Part shown: positions 33,860-41,974 of the stretch, in pieces
Numbering within the stretch: position 1 is the stretch's first letter
Layout: every line of letters begins with the position of its first letter
NCBI GenBank assembly: GCA_947039275.1
Contig: CAMQYL010000022.1
Span: 1 to 53,898 of the forward strand
Direction: 5' to 3'
DNA length: 53,898 bases
DNA from: Amulumruptor sp947039275
GTDB lineage: Bacteria; Bacteroidota; Bacteroidia; Bacteroidales; Muribaculaceae
Position numbers and translations under genes: made by a program
The notes under the pieces: model-generated
The model's database searches: none
What the model was told of the DNA's origin: nothing
The model's input: only the letters and a program-made list of their open reading frames with translations

Positions 33860-34996
33860 ATGAAACGAAATATGCTGATTTGCAATAAGTTGTGGGTGTG
33901 TATGGTGGCACTTCTGGGGCTTTCTCTTACTGCGGTGGCGGGGGAGACGGCGGTGAAGTTCTATCTTGATGACCTGAAAAACTCATCGATGCCGGCTGAT
34001 GTTGCCGGGGCCATCGAGGACAAACTGTTGGCTGCATTGAGTCGCACGGAGGCTGTGGACATGTCGCCGCACAATGTGTTTCACATCATCCCTGCTGTGG
34101 ATTTTACTGAAGTGGCAGAGACCGAGGGGATGATGCGTGAGGTGGCTCGTGTGCAGGCTGACCTGAAACTGTCGGCGTGGAATCCGATTGACGGCACGGT
34201 GTACAACACCGTCATCATCCCGCTAAAGGGGAGTGCTGCAGGGGGCAAGGATGCTGCGATGCGCAAACTTGCCAACTCCGTCAAGGCTACCGACCCGGTG
34301 TTTGTGCGGTTTGTCCGTACGAGCCGACAGCGCATCCAGGACCATTATGCCGAAAACTGCGGCAATATCATAGCTCAGGCGCAGCGGCTCAAGGGGATGG
34401 GGCGTTACGCCGAAGCGGCGAGCTACCTGTCAGCCGTGCCACCGTCCGTGGCGTGCTTTGACCAGTCAGAGGCTCTGATGGGCGAGGTGATGCCGTACCT
34501 GATGCAGGCACCAGACACCGTGGTAGTCGAAAAAGTTGTAGAGACGGTGGTGGAAGTGCCTGTGGAGCAGCAGCCCGTGGCAGAGGAGACGTCGCCTGTG
34601 GTTACCGAACCAGTGTCGCAAGCACCTGCACCAAGCGGTCTTGGCGATGTGACCATCGAGGGTCAGAATATCGACTTCGAGATACTCAGCTGCAAGGGTG
34701 ACCTGAAACGCCGCTCAATCATCATCACCGCCCGTGCGCTTAACGACAATATTGACGATGCGAGGGTGTACGTCAACCTTGACAATGCCATCATCTCCGA
34801 TGGCACGGAGTTCAGAGATCTGCGTCTCAATGACCACAACTACGGCAGCGGCTATGTGGCAATGCCGGAGGGCGTGCCTGTGAAGATGCAGATCACCATC
34901 CCGGGTGTTAGGAATCGCATCGACACCATCAGCTACATGGGCATGACCATCCGTGGCATCGCCGTCACGGTTAGGAATCTGCCGGTAAGCTGGTGA
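33860..34996 (+). CDS. Secreted protein of unknown function (TolB/CsgG-like N-terminus)
   Basis: A 378-aa exported protein, signal peptide up to LTAVAGE. The N-terminal 170 residues (KFYLDDLKNSSMPADVAGAIEDKLLAAL, then VFHIIPAVDFTEVAETEG) have the strand-helix-strand layout of CsgG/TolB-N-type domains. A short repeat-like stretch AQRLKGMGRYAEAASYLSAVPPSVACF follows. Residues about 215-260 are a valine/glutamate/proline-rich linker (VVEKVVETVVEVPVEQQPV). The final 120 residues form a beta-rich domain. I do not know a function. It belongs to the plus-strand set and is flanked by palindromic repeats on both sides. Confidence 0.65.
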   Translation: MKRNMLICNKLWVCMVALLGLSLTAVAGETAVKFYLDDLKNSSMPADVAGAIEDKLLAALSRTEAVDMSPHNVFHIIPAVDFTEVAETEGMMREVARVQADLKLSAWNPIDGTVYNTVIIPLKGSAAGGKDAAMRKLANSVKATDPVFVRFVRTSRQRIQDHYAENCGNIIAQAQRLKGMGRYAEAASYLSAVPPSVACFDQSEALMGEVMPYLMQAPDTVVVEKVVETVVEVPVEQQPVAEETSPVVTEPVSQAPAPSGLGDVTIEGQNIDFEILSCKGDLKRRSIIITARALNDNIDDARVYVNLDNAIISDGTEFRDLRLNDHNYGSGYVAMPEGVPVKMQITIPGVRNRIDTISYMGMTIRGIAVTVRNLPVSW

Positions 34997-35016
34997 CAAG
35001 GTAAAGCATATAAGCG

Positions 35017-35100
35017 TGTAGGGACATGCCGTGGCATGTCCGAAATGCCAGGCGTATTGCCCTCTTGGGGAGGCGGACATGCCACGGCATGTCCCTACAA
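35017..35100. repeat. Inverted pair of ACATGCC-type palindromes
   Basis: TGTAGGGACATGCCGTGGC at the left and GCCACGGCATGTCCCTACA at the right, spacer with CCAGGCGTATTGCC. It lies between two genes of the envelope set. Confidence 0.75.
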
Positions 35101-35130
35101 CCAGGTTTGAATAACATAAATACTCAGCCT

Positions 35131-36459
35131 ATGTATAGGAAATTAACATGTGTCGCTTTCGTCATTATGGCATCCCTGATGTTGTCAACGCATATTAGTG
35201 CCGAGACCAAGGTGGTGGAGAAGAGCGCCAAGAAGGCTCCCGAATGGCTTGGGACGGCTGCCGACGGCTACCTGATTGTCACGGTGGAAGCTCCGTCGCT
35301 TGCCGAGGCGCAGCGTCGTGCCACAGCCGAAATCACGGAGCGAATCATCCACTCCGTAGCAAGCAATGTCACTGTGGAGCAGTCAAACATCGCCACCGAG
35401 ACCATCACCAACGGCGAGGTGTCGGAATCAAGCGACACCTACAGCCGTCAGTCGAGCATCCGCACTGCCAATCTGCCATTTATCAAGGGTATCTCCTTGT
35501 CAAAAGCCGCCGACATCTACTGGGCGAAGCTCCGCGACAAGAAAACCGGGGCAGAGCACTATGAGTATTCCGTGAAGTATCCATATACGAGGCTTGAACA
35601 GCAGATGCTACAGGCTGATTTTGAGGAACTTGACCGACAGAAGGTGGCAGAACTTGAGAACCTTGAAACGCAAGTAGACAATATCACCGCCATGGAGCAG
35701 ATAGGCTCCGGCATAGCGCGTCTTGATGCCCTTGGCGAATATTTCTTTGACAAGGCACGGGCTGCGCGGGTCAAAGGTCTGCGCACGCAGTACAACGACC
35801 TCTATAAATCGCTCGGTGTGACTGGTAAGATTGTCAAGCCCGGGACGATAGAGTGCGCACTGACCGTGCAGGGACGCGCTGTGAGCTGCGGCATGTCACC
35901 AGTAGCCACCTCCAATTGTGCCAACAACATACAGGTGTCGCCTGAAGACGGCATCTTCAAGGTATATTATGAGACCGCCGACTGCTTAGACGATGAGGAC
36001 AACTATGTGGATGTCACATTCAGAATCAAAGGCAAGAAAGTGGCGCGCCACTTTGTCATAAAGGCTGACGATGGGGAGGGTGCTGGAAATGGAAAATTCT
36101 CCATAGCACCGTGTGACAGAGTGGTGCTGACTGCCGACTCCATCAATGCCGCCAAGTCGACCATCGGGGCGGTCAATGTGACCATGACGCTTGACAACCG
36201 TGGCGACACCGACTTCGGAGTCAAGGCTCTGCACATGTCGGTGCCGGGGTTGGCGACTCCCATCGACGTTGACAACATCGATGCCATATATACCTCACGG
36301 GGCATCGTCAAAGTGCGATGCAAGGTGATGGGGACACTGCGCGTGACTTCGCGCCATCCGTCACAGACAGTCACAGGCACCATCGATGTGGTCAATCCGC
36401 TCACCGAACGGGTGGAGAGGCTACGCTTTGCATTACCTTTCACGGTCAACTGGAATTGA
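35131..36459 (+). CDS. Secreted LPP20-like protein
   Basis: A 442-aa exported protein. After the signal (MYRKLTCVAFVIMASLMLSTHISAE) comes APEWLGTAADGYLIVTVEAPSLAEAQRRATAEITERIIHSVASNV, the hallmark of LPP20/FlgT_N-type domains: a PEWL start, a strand, then a helix. A second helical stretch (about 170-230) and a C-terminal beta-rich region (about 260-442) follow. The lipobox cysteine of true LPP20 lipoproteins is absent. The ATG at 35131 starts the signal peptide; the open frame upstream to 35026 is translated repeat DNA. It may be periplasmic and form part of an assembly with its neighbours. Confidence 0.65.
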   Translation: MYRKLTCVAFVIMASLMLSTHISAETKVVEKSAKKAPEWLGTAADGYLIVTVEAPSLAEAQRRATAEITERIIHSVASNVTVEQSNIATETITNGEVSESSDTYSRQSSIRTANLPFIKGISLSKAADIYWAKLRDKKTGAEHYEYSVKYPYTRLEQQMLQADFEELDRQKVAELENLETQVDNITAMEQIGSGIARLDALGEYFFDKARAARVKGLRTQYNDLYKSLGVTGKIVKPGTIECALTVQGRAVSCGMSPVATSNCANNIQVSPEDGIFKVYYETADCLDDEDNYVDVTFRIKGKKVARHFVIKADDGEGAGNGKFSIAPCDRVVLTADSINAAKSTIGAVNVTMTLDNRGDTDFGVKALHMSVPGLATPIDVDNIDAIYTSRGIVKVRCKVMGTLRVTSRHPSQTVTGTIDVVNPLTERVERLRFALPFTVNWN

Positions 36460-36478
36460 CAGATTTTACACACAAAAA

Positions 36479-36556
36479 GTAGGGACGCGGCGTGCCGCGT
36501 CATCAAGCACAATGCCGACCGCCTGATACGTTGACGCGGCACGCCGCGTCCCTACA
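36479..36556. repeat. Inverted pair of ACGCGGC-type palindromes
   Basis: GTAGGGACGCGGCGTGCC and GACGCGGCACGCCGCGTCCC face each other; the spacer with CGCCTGATACG resembles that at 9316-9355. It lies within the envelope set. Confidence 0.75.
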
Positions 36557-36608
36557 AGTTGATATACCACATATGTAATCATTATCATCTTTAAATACTT
36601 AACGAGAC

Positions 36609-37271
36609 ATGAAAAAGATTATCGCAATTTTTGCCGCATTTATGATGCTTATCGCAGGCGGCATGGGCACAATCGAAGCCCAGCAGCTCACCAAGCAGCA
36701 GGAAAAAGCCATCCAGAAGGATGCCAAGAAACGTGCCAAGGAGCTTAAAAAGGCTGGTTGGGAGCCTCTTGCAAGCACCCAGACCATGGAATACGCCCTG
36801 GTCAAGTACCGCACCTATATCGAGAGCGACGAGGACAACCGCATCCCCATCACCGGCATCGCCCTCGGTCAGAACAACAAGATAGGTCGTGACAACGCCA
36901 TGCACTCTGGCATAGCCAACTATGCAGCCCGAGCCAAAGCCCAGGTGGTCGGCAAACTCAAGTCGGTGGCGTCAGCTGATGCCAACAAGACCTCACAGGA
37001 GGAGATAGACCGCTTCGGCGAGGCTTATGAGTCAGCTGTCAACACCTCACTCGGATCGCTTGCCAAGGAGCATTTCACCTTAGTGCGCATCCCCAAGAAA
37101 AAAGAGGGCAATATCAAGGAATATAATGTGTTTATGTCGATTGACGAGACCGCAGCCCGCAAAGCCCGCGAGGAAGCAGCCCGTGAGGCACAGCAGCAGG
37201 CATCGCTCGGCAATCTGACCGAGATGGTCGAGGAATTTATCGGAGAGCCTGTAGCAGAGGAAGCCGAATAA
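36609..37271 (+). CDS. Small secreted protein, LPP20-like helix pattern
   Basis: A 220-aa exported protein (signal MKKIIAIFAAFMMLIAGGMGTIEA). A charged helix (KQQEKAIQKDAKKRAKELKKAGWEPL) is followed by a region in which residues 70-140 (GRDNAMHSGIANYAARAKAQVVGKL) again look like an LPP20-type strand and helix. The last 40 residues are an alanine/glutamate-rich coiled-coil-like segment (AARKAREEAAREAQQQ). No catalytic motif. It ends 11 nt before the transglutaminase-like gene, so the two are in one operon. I do not recognise a named family. Confidence 0.65.
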   Translation: MKKIIAIFAAFMMLIAGGMGTIEAQQLTKQQEKAIQKDAKKRAKELKKAGWEPLASTQTMEYALVKYRTYIESDEDNRIPITGIALGQNNKIGRDNAMHSGIANYAARAKAQVVGKLKSVASADANKTSQEEIDRFGEAYESAVNTSLGSLAKEHFTLVRIPKKKEGNIKEYNVFMSIDETAARKAREEAAREAQQQASLGNLTEMVEEFIGEPVAEEAE

Positions 37272-37282
37272 TCCCTGAGCCT

Positions 37283-38947
37283 ATGAAACGCCATAGACTT
37301 ATCATAGCTGCGCTGCTGTGCTCCATGATAGGAGGCGGCAGCGCAGTTGCCGATGATTTCGATGACTTCATGAATGATAACATGAAGGGGTTTGACACGT
37401 TTATCTCCGATGCCAACCGTGACTTCATCGACTTCATGCGCCATCCGTGGAAGAAATATGAGGGCAAAGAGCCCGAAAAGAAGCGCGTGGTGCCCGAACC
37501 GCCCAAGATGCCCGTCTATGACCCCAAAGCCCCGGAGGCGAAAGAGCCCCCCAAGCGGCTTACCATCAAGGAGATTCTGGACCTGACCACCGAGGAGGGC
37601 AAGCAGCAGGGCACTACCACCGCTCAGGGAGGGACATCTGTGACACCCGCTCCGGCTCCCACCCCCAAGCCAGTACCTAAGCCAGCTCCTAAGCCAAAAC
37701 CTGACACGGTGAAGGTCACACAGCCTAAACCGCAACCGACACCTGCACCTGTCATATCTCAGAAGCCTACGCCAAAGCCTACACCTGCGCCTGTCACATC
37801 GGCACCTGCCAAGCCGGCACCGACGCCCACACCTGCGCCCTCCAAGCCGTCAACTTCACCGCTCTATAGCGGAGGAGCTGGTCGCACCAGAATCAACTTC
37901 ATGGGCGTAGATTACCATGTCAGCAATGCGCTTGACAAGGCGGTGACGCTCAAAGGTATAGATGAGAACTCGCTTGCCGACGGACTGGAGACGCTCTATA
38001 AGAGCAACTACAAACCGCTGCTTGAAGATCTCCGCGCCATGCGGAGCCGCGACCTCGGCAATGACTGGGCACTGTATCTCGTGGTCAAGCAGATCGCAGA
38101 GAAGTTTGGTGGCAAAAACGAGAGCGTGTTGATGCGCCAGTTCCTCCTCAACAATCTCGGTTTCCGTGCCCGCATGGCAAAGGTGATACAGAAAAACGCA
38201 CTTACCCTGCTTGTGGCTCCCGCCTCGCAGCTCTATGGCTGCGCATTCATATCAGAGGGAGGTGCGAAGTTCTACGATGTAGAAGCCGACCAGCCTTATT
38301 CATATAAGATGTGTGCCAAGGAGGCTCCTGATGCCAAGCACAAGATAGACATGAGCATGGGCCAGACACCGCGTTTCGGAGGTACACGCAAGTCTTCGTC
38401 GCATCAGGGCGAGCGTTACAAAGCGGCAGCCTCGGCTTCCGTGCCTGTGGAGCTGATGGAGTTTTACAAGCGTCTGCCTCAGTGTGACTACAGTGTATAT
38501 GCCACAGCCAAGGTTGACAAGAAATTCTCCGACGAGGTGCTTGACGCGCTGCGCCCTGCGATCAAGGGTAAGAGCGAACGTGAAGCTGCCAACATACTCC
38601 TCGACTTCGTGCAGAGCGGATTTGAGTATGCCACCGACCCCGAGCAGTTTGGTTATGAGAAGCCTTTCTTTGTAGAAGAGCTTTTCTACTATCCCTACTG
38701 TGACTGCGAGGACCGCTCGATGCTCTACCGTTACTTGGTCAAAGAGCTGCTTGGTCTTGACGTGATCTTGCTTGACTATCCCAACCACATAGCCACCGCC
38801 GTCCGCTTCAACGGTGACGTGCCCGGCGACTTCGTGGTAGGAGGCGGAGGCAAGTACATCGTATGCGATCCCACATTCATCGGCGCCCCTGTAGGCATGG
38901 CGATGCCCCAGTTCAAGAACGTCGCCGCCGATTTGCTGAAATACTAA
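37283..38947 (+). CDS. Proline-rich periplasmic transglutaminase-like protein
   Basis: A 554-aa exported protein. The signal peptide (to AVADD) is followed by a proline-rich region with many PTPKP, PAPKPKP and PTPAP units (about 118-195), which could span periplasm or peptidoglycan. The C-terminal domain has a transglutaminase-like triad: Cys473 or Cys475 in PYCDCEDRS, His502 in YPNHIATAV and Asp529 in IVCDPTFIGAP. Such domains act as cysteine peptidases or cross-linkers. DFDDFMNDNMKGFDTF at the N-terminus is not a known motif. Last gene of the six-gene set. Substrate unknown. Confidence 0.7.
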   Translation: MKRHRLIIAALLCSMIGGGSAVADDFDDFMNDNMKGFDTFISDANRDFIDFMRHPWKKYEGKEPEKKRVVPEPPKMPVYDPKAPEAKEPPKRLTIKEILDLTTEEGKQQGTTTAQGGTSVTPAPAPTPKPVPKPAPKPKPDTVKVTQPKPQPTPAPVISQKPTPKPTPAPVTSAPAKPAPTPTPAPSKPSTSPLYSGGAGRTRINFMGVDYHVSNALDKAVTLKGIDENSLADGLETLYKSNYKPLLEDLRAMRSRDLGNDWALYLVVKQIAEKFGGKNESVLMRQFLLNNLGFRARMAKVIQKNALTLLVAPASQLYGCAFISEGGAKFYDVEADQPYSYKMCAKEAPDAKHKIDMSMGQTPRFGGTRKSSSHQGERYKAAASASVPVELMEFYKRLPQCDYSVYATAKVDKKFSDEVLDALRPAIKGKSEREAANILLDFVQSGFEYATDPEQFGYEKPFFVEELFYYPYCDCEDRSMLYRYLVKELLGLDVILLDYPNHIATAVRFNGDVPGDFVVGGGGKYIVCDPTFIGAPVGMAMPQFKNVAADLLKY

Positions 38948-39022
38948 CCCCATGTGGTCAGAAGATTTGTAGGGACATACAGCAATGCAGTTTACTTAAG
39001 CGTTGGAGGCTTATGTATTTAA

Positions 39023-39257
39023 GACCTCTGGCGGAGGTCAACATATTAGGCCATGGTCATACAATCCGTTAGGATTGGCTGACCATGGTGTGACATCACC
39101 CTCTTCCAATCAATGCCTCCATAGGAGGCATACAACCTACGCAGGGGCTGTGCGCCACCTACAGCGGCGGAAATCGGGGGCGTGACAATAACATGGGTCA
39201 GCCAATCCTAACGGATTGTGTGACCCATGCCTAATATATGCGACCCCGCTGGGGTCG
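39023..39257. repeat. Hierarchical inverted repeat, third family
   Basis: Arms 39023-39096 and 39190-39257 are inverted. Each arm has an outer hairpin, GACCTC/GAGGTC on the left and GACCCC/GGGGTC on the right, then a nested hairpin around CAATCC/GGATTG closed by CATGGTCA/TGACCATG on the left and CATGGGTCA/TGACCCATG on the right. A central hairpin GCCTCC-ATA-GGAGGC is at 39116-39130. No gene is seen in 38948-39413. Confidence 0.7.
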
Positions 39258-39289
39258 ATATTGTGTCAGATCTGCTTCAGTAGACAGCA

Positions 39290-39318
39290 TTGGGACATGC
39301 CACAGCATGTCCCAACAA
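39290..39318. repeat. Variant ACATGCC-type palindrome
   Basis: GGGACATGCCACAGCATGTCCC, a slightly degenerate single copy before the small secreted gene pair. Confidence 0.6.
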
Positions 39319-39379
39319 ATGATATAGGATGTAAAAGGATATGCTACAGGGAGAGGATGGGGTTGACAGGTGTAGTGAC

Positions 39380-39388
39380 TATATTTGT
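39380..39388 (+). promoter_or_regulatory. -7 box before the small secreted gene pair
   Basis: TATATTTGT lies 25 nt before the ATG at 39414. No convincing -33 element is visible. Confidence 0.4.
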
Positions 39389-39413
39389 GGAGGAGTATAA
39401 ACTAATCTTGACT

Positions 39414-39845
39414 ATGAGAAAATTATATGTTTTGTTGGCTCTACTGACTGGCGGTCTGTTTGCTAATGGTGCCAACAGCTATCTGCGGGTGACGCTGACA
39501 GATGGTAAGGTTGAGGGTTACCGTCTCGGCGAGAAGCCTGTCATCACGTTTTCAGGTGAAAACATGTTGGTGGCTACATCAAAAGTGTCATCGGAGTATC
39601 TGCGTGACGATGTGAAGGCGGTGGATTTCACGGTGTCGCTTGACGGCTGGGATGTAAATGCCGACTGTGACGTGTTGTATCGTTATGAGGGGCACGTGTT
39701 TAAATGTGACAGGGCGGAAATCCATGTCTATGACATGGGTGGGACGCTGGCAGCGATGGGTTTCGGACATGTCTCCCTTGCATCTCTGCCCAAAGGTGTC
39801 TACATAGTGAAGGTCAATGACAAAGCCATCAAGATCCAGCGATGA
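39414..39845 (+). CDS. Small secreted protein with sorting-domain-like C-terminus
   Basis: A 143-aa exported protein (signal MRKLYVLLALLTGGLFANGA). The central part (LRVTLTDGKVEGYRLGEKPVITFSGENMLVAT) is a beta strand pattern found in small Bacteroidales surface proteins. The end, IHVYDMGGTLAAMGFGHVSLASLPKGVYIVKVND, resembles a type IX secretion C-terminal sorting domain. The ATG at 39414 starts the signal peptide. Its stop overlaps the next ATG (ATGA), so the pair is translationally coupled. Function unknown. Confidence 0.65.
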   Translation: MRKLYVLLALLTGGLFANGANSYLRVTLTDGKVEGYRLGEKPVITFSGENMLVATSKVSSEYLRDDVKAVDFTVSLDGWDVNADCDVLYRYEGHVFKCDRAEIHVYDMGGTLAAMGFGHVSLASLPKGVYIVKVNDKAIKIQR

Positions 39846-40549
39846 AGAAAGTTTTGATTATGTCCACTATCCTCGTAATGGCTATAAGTGCTTATGCCGA
39901 GATTGAGGTGATGAAAATAGAGATGACCGACGGCACGTCACAGAGCATCGACATCAACAAAATCAGGGAAATAACCTTTGATGTCAGAAACGATGACGGT
40001 GAAGACCTGCAAGGACATGAGGTGGTAGACCTCGGTCTGAGCGTCAAGTGGGCTACCTGCAATGTTGGCGCAACCACCCCTTCGGATTTTGGCGGCTACT
40101 ATGCCTGGGGCGAAACGGAGGAGAAAGAGGTTTATACAAGAGAAAACTACATTGACCCTAATCCAAATCATGTGGATATGAATTTATGTGGTACGGATAA
40201 GGATGTTGCTCATGTTAAGTGGGGTGGTTCGTGGCGTATGCCTACCTATGCTGAATTAAATGAGCTCGTTGATAACTGCAACTGGACGTGGACAAATATT
40301 GACGGTATCAACGGTTACAGAGTGACCGGACCGAATGGCAATTCAATATTTATGCCGGCTGGGGGTCGAAAGTGTGATGACCCGGGATATGGCGGAATTT
40401 CCTATGATAATGCTAACGGTTATTATAGAATTGGTAACCATATCGGGGAATATACGTACTTTATCAATTTTTGTAAATGCTGTGTTGATATAGACCGAGA
40501 CTATGATTATAGGACTCTCGGTTTTTCTGTTAGAGCCGTGACTGACTGA
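39842..40549 (+). CDS. Surface protein with FISUMP-like domain
   Basis: A 235-aa exported protein (signal MKKVLIMSTILVMAISAYA). Residues about 60-235 match the Bacteroidales domain beginning VVDLGLSVKWATCNVGATTPSDFGGYYAWGE, continuing with WGGSWRMPTYAELNELVDNC and GYRVTGPNGNSIFMPAGG, and ending LGFSVRAVTD. This is the fibrobacter-succinogenes-major-paralogous (FISUMP/DUF1566-like) fold seen in many cell-surface proteins, ligand unknown. It shares a short KIEMTDGTSQSIDINKIREITFD region with LRR and fimbrillin-type surface proteins. The 3' half is AT-richer than the window. Confidence 0.75.
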   Translation: MKKVLIMSTILVMAISAYAEIEVMKIEMTDGTSQSIDINKIREITFDVRNDDGEDLQGHEVVDLGLSVKWATCNVGATTPSDFGGYYAWGETEEKEVYTRENYIDPNPNHVDMNLCGTDKDVAHVKWGGSWRMPTYAELNELVDNCNWTWTNIDGINGYRVTGPNGNSIFMPAGGRKCDDPGYGGISYDNANGYYRIGNHIGEYTYFINFCKCCVDIDRDYDYRTLGFSVRAVTD

Positions 40550-40587
40550 TATTTTGCTGCGTCATCTCGTGTGCCGAAACTTCTCCG

Positions 40588-40660
40588 GGATTTTTGTCTT
40601 AGCTTCATTAACGCCCCATGCATGTCGCTGATGCGCCGTGCACGGGGCTTGTCGTTGATA
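40588..40660. repeat. Degenerate REP arm
   Basis: GCCCCATGCATGTCGCTGATGCGCCGTGC and flanks are a decayed copy of the REP arms of the transposase element. Confidence 0.55.
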
Positions 40661-40739
40661 TATGTATCGTAGGGTATTGCAGTACAGTCAGTGAATATCC
40701 GATGTGGTGTTGCGACCATCCAATGTTGTTTCCTTAACG

Positions 40740-40976
40740 CTCGCGGTGTTAGCCGCGAGGGGTGTAGTAGCCACATGCAAGCAAGTTGTCAGACTTGCGC
40801 AGCTTGTGGAAAACGGATGGAACGGAAATCCGGCGGTGTAACTGCCGGGGCAATCGCATGTATCAGCCCCGGCAGCTAACGCCGCCGGCATATTAGGGGG
40901 CATTTTAGACCACAAGCTTCACAAGTCTGACGACTTGCTTGCATGTGGCTACTGCTCCCGCCGCGGCTATGCCGCG
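40740..40976. repeat. 237-bp hierarchical palindrome, copy A
   Basis: Ordered hairpins: CTCGCGG-TGTTAG-CCGCGAG (40740-40759), a long stem from AGCCACATGCAAGCAA to TTGCTTGCATGTGGCT, an inner GC-rich stem (CCGGCGGTG to CGCCGCCGG), and a terminal CGCGG-CTATG-CCGCG (40962-40976). Copy B at 53542-53778 has the same length and order but is inverted, and its stems differ in a compensatory manner. No gene; with the REP remnant it fills the 40550-41174 gap. Confidence 0.75.
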
Positions 40977-41095
40977 CCTTTCCACGCTAAAATAATTTTA
41001 AGTGAATATCATTGGGTCGCGACTCTACATCTGGGACTGCACATTTGTGAGTTAGCAGCATTCTTGGCTGTGGCGCAGAATGTCGTCGGTTGGGA

Positions 41096-41123
41096 GGCGG
41101 ACATGCCATGGCATGTCCCTACA
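41096..41123. repeat. Single ACATGCC-type palindrome
   Basis: GGACATGCCATGGCATGTCCC just downstream of the metal permease stop. Confidence 0.7.
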
Positions 41124-41174
41124 AAATGGGGGGTATGTTTGCGGGATTGGGTTACGGTTGTCCAAGAGGGCGTT

Positions 41175-41969
41175 TCAGTGGTGGCGGAGGGGGAGGGTTA
41201 GGGCGTAGGCGGCGGCTTGGAAGAGGACGATGAAGGCGGAGCAGGGGACGTCGACGAGGGTGCTGAGGAGGAGGGCGGCGTAGGAGGTGGCGAGGCTGAG
41301 GGCTACGGCTGTGAGGGTCATGGGGATGTAGCGGCGCGTGAGGTTTTCGGCGGCGAGGGCGGGGAGAGCGAGGGTAGACATCAGCAGCATCACTCCGATT
41401 AGGCGTATGGTCAGGACTATGCCTATGCCAACAAGGACAGTCATCATCAGGTTGATTGCCGACACGCGCAGTCCGCTCACGCGGGCAAAGTCGGGGTCAA
41501 AGGCGCATGCCACTATCTGACGGTGGGCTATGGCGAAAACCGTCACCAGTATGGCAGCGTAAACCGCTTCCATGATGAGGTCGGTGGTGCTGATGGTAAG
41601 GATGTTGCCGAAGAGAAATGTGGTCAGTTCGGGTACATACCCCGGGGTCATGAATACGAACAGTACACCTATAGCCATGCCTATAGCCCACACTACAGCT
41701 ATCGCCGAGTCAGAGCGCACACGTCCATGGGATGACATGCGCTCCACGATAAGTGATGAGCCGATGGCAAAAGCCATTGCGAGCCATAACGGATTACAAC
41801 CGAGGAAATATCCCAGTCCGAGTCCACCGAAGCATGCATGCGTCACGCCTCCTGCCAGGGCAGCCATGCGACGGCATACCACATAGACACCTATGACGGC
41901 GGCTGTGATGCTTATAAGCCCAATGCCCCAAAGGGCGTTTTGAAAGAAACCGTAATTGAGAATATCCAT
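41175..41969 (-). CDS. Metal ABC transporter permease (ZnuB/MntB family)
   Basis: Inner-membrane subunit of 264 aa with about eight hydrophobic helices and the ABC-3 family blocks GGVTHACFGGLGLGYFLG and LRLIGVMLLMSTLALPALAAE. It would carry Zn2+ or Mn2+. No ATPase or metal-binding lipoprotein gene is adjacent, so its partners lie elsewhere. It starts 5 nt after the cysteine-containing protein gene and is the last gene of the thr-aroA operon, an odd position for a metal permease. Regulation by a metal-responsive Fur/Zur site cannot be seen. Confidence 0.88.
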   Translation of the reverse strand: MDILNYGFFQNALWGIGLISITAAVIGVYVVCRRMAALAGGVTHACFGGLGLGYFLGCNPLWLAMAFAIGSSLIVERMSSHGRVRSDSAIAVVWAIGMAIGVLFVFMTPGYVPELTTFLFGNILTISTTDLIMEAVYAAILVTVFAIAHRQIVACAFDPDFARVSGLRVSAINLMMTVLVGIGIVLTIRLIGVMLLMSTLALPALAAENLTRRYIPMTLTAVALSLATSYAALLLSTLVDVPCSAFIVLFQAAAYALTLPLRHH

Positions 41970-41974
41970 GGAGG

